64,000 nt of DNA from Clostridium pasteurianum. Lineage in GTDB: Bacteria > Bacillota > Clostridia > Clostridiales > Clostridiaceae. Where the stretch lies: assembly GCF_001705235.1 (NCBI RefSeq), contig NZ_MCGV01000001.1, positions 806,001 to 870,000 on the forward strand. Direction: 5' to 3'. Positions 34,267-41,122 of this stretch are shown here, in pieces. The notes below the pieces were generated by a model. It was not told where the DNA came from. It searched no databases and saw only the letters and a list, made by a program, of their open reading frames with translations. Each line of letters begins with the position of its first letter. Position 1 is the stretch's first letter. The position numbers and the translations under genes are program-made.

Positions 34267-34451
34267 TTAAACACTACCACATAATATTAATTTCAATGGT
34301 TTTTTCTCATTTAACCCAAATTCAATATAATCTTTGTATTCCATCATGTTAAATCTACTATCAATTTTTTTTGAAAAAGTCCTTCGTAAAATTTTATTGC
34401 TTTTTCTGCATTGCTCACATACACTCTCGTTAATATTTTATAAATTTGCAT
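34267..34451 (-). pseudogene. Truncated VOC-family gene broken in an A8 run
   Basis: From ATG 34451 (after GGAGATGGAG) the frame reads MQIYKILTRVYVSNAEKAIK, then FYEGLF and stops after 35 codons. Adding one A in the run of eight A restores a frame with MMEYKDYIEFGLNEKK to a stop at 34267. Even then only half a VOC domain is present, so this is both frameshifted and truncated. Confidence 0.65.
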
Positions 34452-34484
34452 TTCTCCATCTCCTTAACAAATTGTAATTTGCCG

Positions 34485-35096
34485 CTATATACTTCCATCT
34501 GGAGCCTGCCCAGCATGAGCTAGCCATTGACATTCAGTCATCTCCATATTTGTAAAAGTTGCTTTAAATGATGAATCTTCTGGACTGCAAGCATAAATAC
34601 CAAATTTAATAGAACCGTTACCATTCCACATATGACATATACGCATCTGACTATAATTAATTCCGTCAATAGAACACTCTATACAGTAATCGGCCTCCCT
34701 ACGGCTAAATCTATACCACATCGATTTAATTGATGCATCAATAGTTGTAGTAGCCCAATCAGAGTAACCATTATTTGTAACAACACTTCCTAAATGTCCA
34801 AAATTTTTATTTTCATATTCAATAGAACCTTTAAACCAATTTTCACTATCTAAATACATAACCACGCCACATTGGTCAAAACGATGTTTACTTTCAAATT
34901 CAGTCCTTACTATAAAAGAAAAGTATTTTTCATCCGTATTCATCTGAAGCACAGGAGCATTATCATTCCTAAAATTATAATAGGTCTTTTGCCATAAATC
35001 AGTATGTGGCTTTGTAATAATTTCTATTTTATCTTCAGTAATAGAATAGCTTTCAGGTTGTCTTGTCCATTTTAAATCTTTAATATCAAATTTCAT
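34485..35096 (-). CDS. DUF1349 family protein (YesU-like concanavalin-type fold)
   Basis: The 203-aa protein has the DUF1349 pattern: DLKWTRQPESY, FIVRTEFES, DQCGVVMYLDSENWFKGSIE, WYRFSRREADYCIECSIDG and FGIYACSPEDSSFKATF. This fold is a beta-jellyroll related to concanavalin-like lectins. The family is often called 'regulation of enolase 1', but its biochemistry is unknown. It starts at ATG 35096 after AAGGAGAAG. Cytoplasmic. Confidence 0.82.
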   Translation of the reverse strand: MKFDIKDLKWTRQPESYSITEDKIEIITKPHTDLWQKTYYNFRNDNAPVLQMNTDEKYFSFIVRTEFESKHRFDQCGVVMYLDSENWFKGSIEYENKNFGHLGSVVTNNGYSDWATTTIDASIKSMWYRFSRREADYCIECSIDGINYSQMRICHMWNGNGSIKFGIYACSPEDSSFKATFTNMEMTECQWLAHAGQAPDGSI

Positions 35097-35117
35097 TATT
35101 TTCTTCTCCTTTACAAT

Positions 35118-35170
35118 TTACTTATCATTATTTCCAATTCTTTTTTCACCAAAAGCATAAATTATTCTTT
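35118..35170 (-). pseudogene. Remnant of a cupin gene 3' end
   Basis: About 53 bp encode IIYAFGEKRIGNNDK and a stop. This matches the last codons of the cupin gene at 27669-27998 (TIHAFGGKRIEDNDK). The rest of the gene is missing. Confidence 0.6.
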
Positions 35171-35182
35171 AACTCAAACTTA

Positions 35183-35623
35183 TCATTTTATTTTCTTTAA
35201 TGAAGATACAATATCCTTACATACTAATGTTTGCATGTTATCATTATATATAGTAACATCTGCTTTAAGCAGAGCTTCTCGAATGCATTTAGCTAACTTC
35301 GGTTTGTATTTTGCGATACACGGTAATGCCTTAATGCACTGCCTTGCTGTAATGGGCTTTTCATCTATAATATGTTTTAAGTAGTTATCTATAATTTCGT
35401 CAATTTTATTTTCCACATCCCATTTTGCATTAGCTGATATTAAAACAATACCTCTAGTTCTTATATATGAATTGTTATTTTCAATCATTTCAGCAAACTC
35501 ATGAAAAAATTTATAAACAGCATTAGATTTTTCACTTTCAATTTCTAACATCTGTAACGCTTTATATGCTTCTTTATTATCTTTAGAATATAATTTTTCA
35601 ATCAATTCTATTAAACTATCCAT
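35183..35623 (-). CDS. HEAT-repeat-like helical protein, 146 aa
   Basis: The protein is all helical, with helix pairs of about 35 residues: YSKDNKEAYKALQMLEIESE, IRTRGIVLISANAKWDVEN, ITARQCIKALPCIAKYKPK. This pattern is HEAT/SufBD-like. It is soluble and has no catalytic motif, so it is likely a binding scaffold. Its partner is not evident from the neighbours. Confidence 0.65.
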   Translation of the reverse strand: MDSLIELIEKLYSKDNKEAYKALQMLEIESEKSNAVYKFFHEFAEMIENNNSYIRTRGIVLISANAKWDVENKIDEIIDNYLKHIIDEKPITARQCIKALPCIAKYKPKLAKCIREALLKADVTIYNDNMQTLVCKDIVSSLKKIK

Positions 35624-35664
35624 AAATCATCCTACTTTCTACAAAATCTTGAGTGGTGAAATTA

Positions 35665-35768
35665 TAGACAAATGGCATACTCTCATTTTTGAAAATATGC
35701 CATCTATCTAAAAAGCTCATTTGTATTTTATTAACTATAACTGATTATATTCTACAAATTTAAATTTA
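35665..35768. repeat. Diverged copy of the 20330-20509 intergenic repeat
   Basis: AAATGGCATACT and GAAAATATGCCAT form a hairpin here too. They are followed by AAAAGCTCATTT and TTCTACAAATT, in the same order as near 20.4 kb. No coding sequence is seen in it. Confidence 0.5.
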
Positions 35769-36284
35769 TTAATTGAGGTCATGTTCTATTATAATAATTG
35801 ATTCTTCATGCTCACCAATCATTTCAACTGATATCTTTTTAATCACAGTGCTAAATTTTTCATTACATTTACTTACATAGTCAAATGCTTTATCTAGTAT
35901 CTCTACAGACGATACTTTCCCAACTGTCATATGTGGAACATAATCACGACCCAACTTAAATTTATTTAGTTTATCTTTATATAGCCTATCGTGTATATTT
36001 TTGATAGTATCTATACCTTGTACTACATTTAAAAACAAGTAGTTTCCATATATATCTTCTTGTTTACTAAAACCTTCTAATTCAATTTTAAATGGATGGA
36101 TACCTTCTAAACTCTCTTTTAAATATAATTTAAGTTCTTCATTAGTTAACTTACTATCAAAAGGAAAAACTAAAGTTATGTGAGGCAATACTAAATCTGC
36201 AAGAGGATCGTATTTCTCACGGATATAATTTATAACATTCATATTCTGAAATTCAGGAAAAATCATGATAGTTCTTGTATTCAT
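35769..36284 (-). CDS. 2H-family phosphoesterase (2'-5' RNA ligase-like)
   Basis: Two H-x-T motifs face each other in the family fold: PHITLVFPF (H35, T37) and VPHMTVGKV (H118, T120). The 171-aa length is typical. Members are RNA 2',3'-cyclic phosphodiesterases or act on related cyclic phosphates. The exact substrate is unknown. It is followed downstream by the HEAT-repeat gene. Confidence 0.85.
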   Translation of the reverse strand: MNTRTIMIFPEFQNMNVINYIREKYDPLADLVLPHITLVFPFDSKLTNEELKLYLKESLEGIHPFKIELEGFSKQEDIYGNYLFLNVVQGIDTIKNIHDRLYKDKLNKFKLGRDYVPHMTVGKVSSVEILDKAFDYVSKCNEKFSTVIKKISVEMIGEHEESIIIIEHDLN

Positions 36285-36322
36285 ACTTATATCCCCTTAC
36301 AAGTTAGAATTTATATCTATAT

Positions 36323-36736
36323 TTAAAGAGTTTTAGTAAAATAATAGCGCTTTCCTGTAACTGGATAGTTTTCTAATGCAAATACTTCTTTATATCCATA
36401 CTTTTTATAAAATTCAGGTGCTTGAAAACTAAAAGTATCTAAAAATGAATACTTGCAACCACGCTTTTTCGCTGTTTTTTCTGCCTGATTTAAAATATTA
36501 CTTCCGATATTATGTCCCCTTAATTTTTCACTCACCCATAGAAATTTTATAAACAACCAATTACCATGTGTATTTCCAATTAGACCAGCAACTTTTTTAC
36601 CTGTTTCATCTTGTAGATAAACGCCTAAATCCTTTGGGTTTTTATCTTCAATTTTTGCTAAATTGTATTCTAATAAACCTTTAAAAATAATATCTTCATC
36701 TTGTTTTTTAATTTCATCAGTAATCTCAATTTTCAT
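36323..36736 (-). CDS. GNAT family N-acetyltransferase
   Basis: The 137-aa GNAT domain has the acetyl-CoA-binding motif A FLWVSEKLRGHNIGSNILNQAEKTA (R/Q-x-x-G-x-G/A) and motif B FQAPEFYKKYGYKEV. The substrate is unknown. It lies 78 bp downstream of the DJ-1 gene and 38 bp upstream of the 2H phosphoesterase start, so it may be co-transcribed with both. Confidence 0.85.
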   Translation of the reverse strand: MKIEITDEIKKQDEDIIFKGLLEYNLAKIEDKNPKDLGVYLQDETGKKVAGLIGNTHGNWLFIKFLWVSEKLRGHNIGSNILNQAEKTAKKRGCKYSFLDTFSFQAPEFYKKYGYKEVFALENYPVTGKRYYFTKTL

Positions 36737-36813
36737 TTTAATTCTATACCTCCTTTGCTGACATTCAATTACAGATAAATTCCTATTTATATTACTTAAC
36801 CTTAAATTAGAAT

Positions 36814-37398
36814 TTATTTTGCAAATATATCATTTGTACAATTATCATTCCATATATATTCAATATCATTAGCAATTTTTATAGCTTTTTCTTTGCCAAA
36901 TCTATCTGAAACAAATCCCAATGTCATATCAATTCCAGCTGAAATACCTGATGATGTATAATATTTTCCATCAGCAACCCCTCGTGCTTTTAGAACCCAA
37001 TTCACCTTATCATTTACTGATTTTACCCATTCTAAAGCTTGATTATTAGATGTAGCTTTTTTACTATTTAAAACTCCACACTTTACTAATACTGCTGAAC
37101 CAGTACATATAGATAAACAATATGTAGATTTCTCTGCAATTGACTTTAATTTATTTAAAAAAGATATATTATTAACTAATTTTCTTGTACCCCTCCCTCC
37201 GGGAATAACTAATATACCACTTTCATCTGCTAAACTAATAGGCTCAGTTATAATTTTAAGATTTTGTGCATTGGTAATAACTCCACCAGTTTCTGAATAA
37301 TAATGTATTTCATAGTCTTCTATTTGTCCTAGTATTTCTATTTGTCCAAATATATCTAAGGTCTCAAAATCATTAAATAATATAATATTAATATTCAT
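36814..37398 (-). CDS. DJ-1/PfpI family protein
   Basis: A DJ-1/PfpI domain of 194 aa has the nucleophile elbow YCLSICTGSAVL (C98), an acidic residue near 16-24 and GILVIPGGRGTRK upstream. It belongs to the stand-alone branch near isonitrile hydratase and glyoxalase III-like proteins. The reaction is unassigned. The neighbours are acetyltransferases. Confidence 0.85.
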   Translation of the reverse strand: MNINIILFNDFETLDIFGQIEILGQIEDYEIHYYSETGGVITNAQNLKIITEPISLADESGILVIPGGRGTRKLVNNISFLNKLKSIAEKSTYCLSICTGSAVLVKCGVLNSKKATSNNQALEWVKSVNDKVNWVLKARGVADGKYYTSSGISAGIDMTLGFVSDRFGKEKAIKIANDIEYIWNDNCTNDIFAK

Positions 37399-37430
37399 TT
37401 CTCCATATCCCTTAGTATTAAGCTAACAAA

Positions 37431-37893
37431 TTATAATCTATATTCCATCCGTGTACTTTTTACCTTTAACCCCATTTTATTATAAAAACATTCTGCTTCT
37501 TTATTTACTTTCCATACATTTAACTCTAAGGACGTTGCATTCCACTCTTTAGCTTGGTGTTTAGCTGCTTCAAAAAGCTTTCTCCCAATTCCCTTAAATC
37601 TATGCTCTGAATCCACAACAAAATCTTGAATATATGATTGTACACTATCTCTCAGAGTAGGTATTCCTATGGATTTCCTCTTTATCATGTGGCATAATCC
37701 AGCTACTTTACCATTATCTATCCATAATAATATAATATCATTAGGATTTTTTATCATTTCTTCATATTGTTTCTTTGTAATTACTACTCCATCTATATAT
37801 ATCCGGTCTTCTGTCTAAATGCAGCTTAAAAATTTGATTAAACAATTTATAAACAGTTTCAAAATCATCAATATTAGCTACCCTTGTTCCCAT
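37431..37893 (-). pseudogene. GNAT acetyltransferase gene disrupted by TA-dinucleotide contraction
   Basis: From ATG 37893 (after GGAGGAAAATGAGT) the frame reads MGTRVANIDDFETVYKLFNQ up to RRPDIY, then leaves frame at GATATATATAGATGG. The second frame carries the rest of the enzyme, including motif A VVDSEHRFKGIGRKLFEAAK, to the stop at 37431. Restoring one TA rejoins the frames as DIYIDGVVITKKQ. The acetyl-CoA site is intact, so this looks recent. Slippage-based switching is possible. Confidence 0.75.
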
Positions 37894-37908
37894 ACTCATT
37901 TTCCTCCA

Positions 37909-38046
37909 CTAATTTATACTTTTCAAATTCATATCCTCTATAGACACTTCTGGATGATGATATCTGCCTCTTTTATTCAGCATTATTCCACCCCTTACAG
38001 CTTTCCTAGGGCACCAATTGAAACATGCTAAACAATTTTTGTATTT
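37909..38046 (-). pseudogene. C-terminal remnant of a 4Fe-4S ferredoxin-type protein
   Basis: A minus-strand frame without start reads CPNKYKNCLACFNWCPRKA, then RGGIMLNKRGRYHHPEV, ending in TAG at 37909. The cysteine spacing is that of a bacterial ferredoxin cluster. The arrangement matches the end of EFR1-type proteins such as the one at 46846-47628 (CLACINCCPKKAIQYG, then KGRYVNPYF). Confidence 0.65.
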
Positions 38047-38047
38047 A

Positions 38048-38521
38048 TTAGGGCATAAATACTACACCCATTTCCTCTAATTTCTTTTTGGTTCTTTTGA
38101 ATTTGTTATAATTTCCAACACCAACAAGTGATTCGTTAAATAAAATCTTATATTGATTAGTTATCCCACCAATGGCTGAAGCACTTACGCAGTAATTACC
38201 ATCTACACCGACTAACTCAAGTTCACTTGCATTTATATTTTGCAAATACTCTGACAACTTTTTATTAGAAAAACAGCTTGCCTTTCTTTTTTCAAACACA
38301 TTATTAGATACCACAGAAAGTCCATCAACTAATTTCTTTGGCTTTCTCCCAATTTCCCAAAAGAATCTATTTACAATATAAATCACTGATTCATTAGGAT
38401 ATTCCAAAATTTTATCATTGATAGACTGTATCAGTTCCTTAGCCTTATACGGATACATTTTTACATTCCGTGAATCTCCCACATAGTCTTCCTGCATATC
38501 TATAACTAACAAGCATTTCAT
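38048..38521 (-). CDS. Isochorismatase-like cysteine hydrolase
   Basis: The 157-aa protein starts MKCLLVIDMQEDYVGD (D8, the catalytic Asp). It has a Lys in FEKRKASCFSN (about 78-80) and the Cys nucleophile in GVDGNYCVSASA (C111), completing the D-K-C triad of this superfamily (isochorismatase, nicotinamidase, N-carbamoylsarcosine hydrolase). ATG 38521 follows GAGGTGG. It is somewhat short and lacks the nicotinamidase metal site, so the substrate is unknown. The SRPBCC gene lies just upstream. Confidence 0.82.
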   Translation of the reverse strand: MKCLLVIDMQEDYVGDSRNVKMYPYKAKELIQSINDKILEYPNESVIYIVNRFFWEIGRKPKKLVDGLSVVSNNVFEKRKASCFSNKKLSEYLQNINASELELVGVDGNYCVSASAIGGITNQYKILFNESLVGVGNYNKFKRTKKKLEEMGVVFMP

Positions 38522-38546
38522 AAAACCACCTCTACACGTTAGAAAT

Positions 38547-38945
38547 TTATTCGCCAAGTTTCCTTTTTAAATCTGATATATAAATCGCTTGCTGCTTTTT
38601 TAAGTAGAATCCTACAAACAAATTCATTATAGGATTGTTTACAGATACTTCTTCTACAAATTCAATCTTCGTACCATCATTGCTAGAAGTAAAAATACCA
38701 ATCCAATGCCCTTTCATATTTTTATTAATCATATCAAATTCATATTTCTCATAAGGCTTTTTTAAAGTAACAGTAAATTTAGTAGGGAAATTGTCTTTTG
38801 TATACTCTGTAAAAGAGTTCCCGTCTTGTGAAACATCAACTTTACTTAAATCGCTGCGCCACTCATATTTATTATTATTTGTAACCACTTCCCATACTTT
38901 TTTAATATCAGCTTTAAATGAAGCTGTAATAATTGATCTTTTCAT
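38547..38945 (-). CDS. SRPBCC (START/Bet v1-like) domain protein
   Basis: The 132-aa protein opens with ITASFKADIKKVWEVVTN and WRSDLSKVDV, and has a C-terminal long helix (MNLFVGFYLKKQQAIYISDLKRKLGE). This is the helix-grip fold of the polyketide cyclase/dehydrase and lipid-transport superfamily. It binds hydrophobic ligands. The stop is 25 bp from the next start, so it is co-transcribed with the isochorismatase-like gene. Confidence 0.8.
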   Translation of the reverse strand: MKRSIITASFKADIKKVWEVVTNNNKYEWRSDLSKVDVSQDGNSFTEYTKDNFPTKFTVTLKKPYEKYEFDMINKNMKGHWIGIFTSSNDGTKIEFVEEVSVNNPIMNLFVGFYLKKQQAIYISDLKRKLGE

Positions 38946-39095
38946 AATACATAATTCTCCTCATTAAATTATTGTTAATTTAGCCCAAATTATTTTACAA
39001 ATACTGCTTTTTTATGATAAATTAATTATAACATGAATTTCAAAAAACAATATAACCTAATAACTCAAAATTACTAATGAAAGGAAGTCAGTGGC

Positions 39096-39659
39096 TTGAT
39101 TAAACCTTATATTTCTCAACCCAAAGGTAGTATGAGTTGGGGTGCATATTCAATTGCATACTATTTATGGGAAACAAACAAATCTCAATGTATAAATGAC
39201 AGAACTTTTGTTGATAGTATTTACAAAAAAATACAAACTGGTTCCAATAATATGGGTATTCATGAAGCTTGTTCAAGTCCGCAAAAAATATTTAATGAAT
39301 TAAATGATACATGGCATTCATCTTCCTGCATGTGCATATTATCCACTAGTCCACTTATGCCACTTGCAGAAGGTTTTAAAATATCCGGCATAAATATAGA
39401 TGTTCTTGATAAAATTAAGTTAAGTGTCAATAAGTATGCGATTATTTTATGTAGTTCAGAAAAATCTGCTAGAGCATTACATTATATACTTATTAAATGC
39501 GAGGATAATACCCTTAAAATGTTAAATTCATCAGCTATATATGGTAATGGTATTGATAATGTAGTTTGGGAAAATTTTATTATTGAATCTAATGGTAAAA
39601 TTACATCGGATAGGTATAATCCATACTTATATGCAGGAGCAGGAATTCTTATAGAATAA
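39096..39659 (+). CDS. C39-like peptidase-fold protein with Trp in place of the catalytic Cys
   Basis: Start TTG 39096 follows AAGGAAG. The N-terminus IKPYISQPKGSMSWGAYSIA resembles a papain/C39-type active site ('Q....SCGa.Sia..l'), but the nucleophile position is Trp (TGG instead of TGT/TGC). Downstream, ALHYILIKCEDNTLKMLNSS keeps the histidine strand expected for such a fold. The 187-aa length suits a single domain without a signal peptide. It is either an inactive pseudo-peptidase or an unrelated protein with coincidental similarity. It is the only plus-strand gene between 33.8 and 43 kb. Confidence 0.5.
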   Translation: MIKPYISQPKGSMSWGAYSIAYYLWETNKSQCINDRTFVDSIYKKIQTGSNNMGIHEACSSPQKIFNELNDTWHSSSCMCILSTSPLMPLAEGFKISGINIDVLDKIKLSVNKYAIILCSSEKSARALHYILIKCEDNTLKMLNSSAIYGNGIDNVVWENFIIESNGKITSDRYNPYLYAGAGILIE

Positions 39660-39694
39660 TTATTATAGGTCTTTAAGCTCCATGTTCTTGAAAC

Positions 39695-40003
39695 TTACTT
39701 TGAAAGAGATAACAAATAATCAAAATAGCCTTGTTTATGATACATTTTTAAAGCAAATGGATTTAGTGAAAAAACATCGAGTCGTATTGTTTCTACCCTT
39801 TCGCTTTTCAATTTTCTTTCAATATGCTTTAGAGTTAATGCTCCTATGCCTTGATTTTGGAATTTAGGATTTACACACATTCTATGAATTACATTATAAG
39901 TTGCATTTTGATATTTCCAATTTCCATTAATATATTGCTCATCGCAATCACTATTCAAGACATATACACAAACGATCTCACCATCAATCTTACTAATATA
40001 GCT
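39695..40003 (-). pseudogene. 5'-truncated GNAT acetyltransferase
   Basis: The open frame begins after a TAATAA that is the stop region of the upstream gene. It reads SYISKIDGEIVCVYVLN, then CVNPKFQNQGIGALTLKHIE (motif A) and LDVFSLNPFALKMYHKQGY. Roughly the first 50 residues of a GNAT domain are missing and no ribosome binding site precedes it. A short ORF from ATG 39958 remains open but would be incomplete. Confidence 0.65.
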
Positions 40004-40006
40004 TTA

Positions 40007-40780
40007 TTACCATTCATTAATAGCATATAAAATTGCAAGCCTAATCTGCTTTAGCAATTCACTCGACAGAGAATCGTATTCTTTATCCATCCCTTTTTCA
40101 TGTGCCATATAAGGAGGACTATCATTCCAGGAACCCATTGCGCCAAAAACATCGGCAGTACTGGCCGCCTCAAAAATATGCAGATTTTCTTCTGGAAGTT
40201 CAGGAAGTGGTATATTATATGCGGAATCTGTATAATCAGAAGAACCTAGCAGAATATCAAAAGCTTTTTGAAATACCCACGCAAAATTATTGCAATCAAT
40301 CTTGAGAGCTAATTCTTTTATATCAAGTAGAACAGATTTGAACTTCTCGCTATTATTTTGAAAATGCGGCTTTTCTAGAGGAGCATCCTTTAACTCCTTT
40401 TCTGTATAAAGAATATTCCACATCTTTTTATAAGAGTCAAATTCCCATTTTGCAAAGAAATACGTAACTTTACCATCTTCAAAAAAACATACAATAGAAC
40501 TCTGCGCTGTATTTGAAAAGCCTAGAATACTACGATCCTTAACTGTGACAGGCGCAAGTAACTTTAAATCATACATTCCTTTTTTCAAACAATAATCATA
40601 CCATTCAGATACATTTTTCGCTTTATATTCTTTTGTAACAAACAATTTATTCTGCGGCAAAAACTGAAATTCAATTCTGTTTTCATATTTAAATAGATTA
40701 TAAGATATTGCTGTCTTTTCCTTTAGTGCTTTTTTTGCCGCCGCAGTAATACAGCAAATCTGATACATTTCACCATTCAA
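40007..40780 (-). CDS. Hypothetical protein, 257 aa
   Basis: A full-length-looking cytoplasmic protein with ATG 40780. The N-terminal ~150 residues are beta-rich (YENRIEFQFLP, SSIVCFFEDGKVTYFFAKWEFD). The C-terminal part is helical, with a conserved-looking AASTADVFGAMGSWNDSPP segment and a terminal helix. I do not recognise the family. It has no signal or transmembrane segment. The broken GNAT begins at its stop codon. Confidence 0.65.
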   Translation of the reverse strand: MNGEMYQICCITAAAKKALKEKTAISYNLFKYENRIEFQFLPQNKLFVTKEYKAKNVSEWYDYCLKKGMYDLKLLAPVTVKDRSILGFSNTAQSSIVCFFEDGKVTYFFAKWEFDSYKKMWNILYTEKELKDAPLEKPHFQNNSEKFKSVLLDIKELALKIDCNNFAWVFQKAFDILLGSSDYTDSAYNIPLPELPEENLHIFEAASTADVFGAMGSWNDSPPYMAHEKGMDKEYDSLSSELLKQIRLAILYAINEW

Positions 40781-40831
40781 CTATTATCATCCCCCTTACT
40801 TACTCTTATTTTACCCTTAAATTTCATATAA

Positions 40832-40880
40832 TCAAATTATTTTAGACATGTAATACTCGTCCATATATTCTCTATTAACT
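40832..40880 (-). pseudogene. Remnant of a GNAT gene 3' end
   Basis: The codons REYMDEYYMSKI and a stop, plus ~20 bp beyond it, match the end of the intact GNAT gene at 44286-44801 (GEYMDEYYMSKII). The rest of the copy is missing. Confidence 0.6.
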
Positions 40881-40914
40881 AATTTAATAACTTGCATTCC
40901 CAACATAAAAAAAG

Positions 40915-40936
40915 CACCTGCACAATCATGCAGGTG
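40915..40936 (-). terminator. Terminator downstream of the flavin oxidoreductase gene
   Basis: CACCTGCA (40915-40922) and TGCAGGTG (40929-40936) form the stem. On the minus strand it is followed by GC and seven T. Confidence 0.88.
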
Positions 40937-41122
40937 TAATTATATTTATCCGTACCTTTTAATTTATTACAATTAAATATATATCAGTACCTCTCTCAAT
41001 CTCTACCCTATTTTTTATCAATATCACTTTTAAAATTTCACTTATAATATATGGAACAATAGATAGTTCCATATGAAACTAAAACTATCTACTGCCCATT
41101 AATTTCTATATATCAGATCAAA

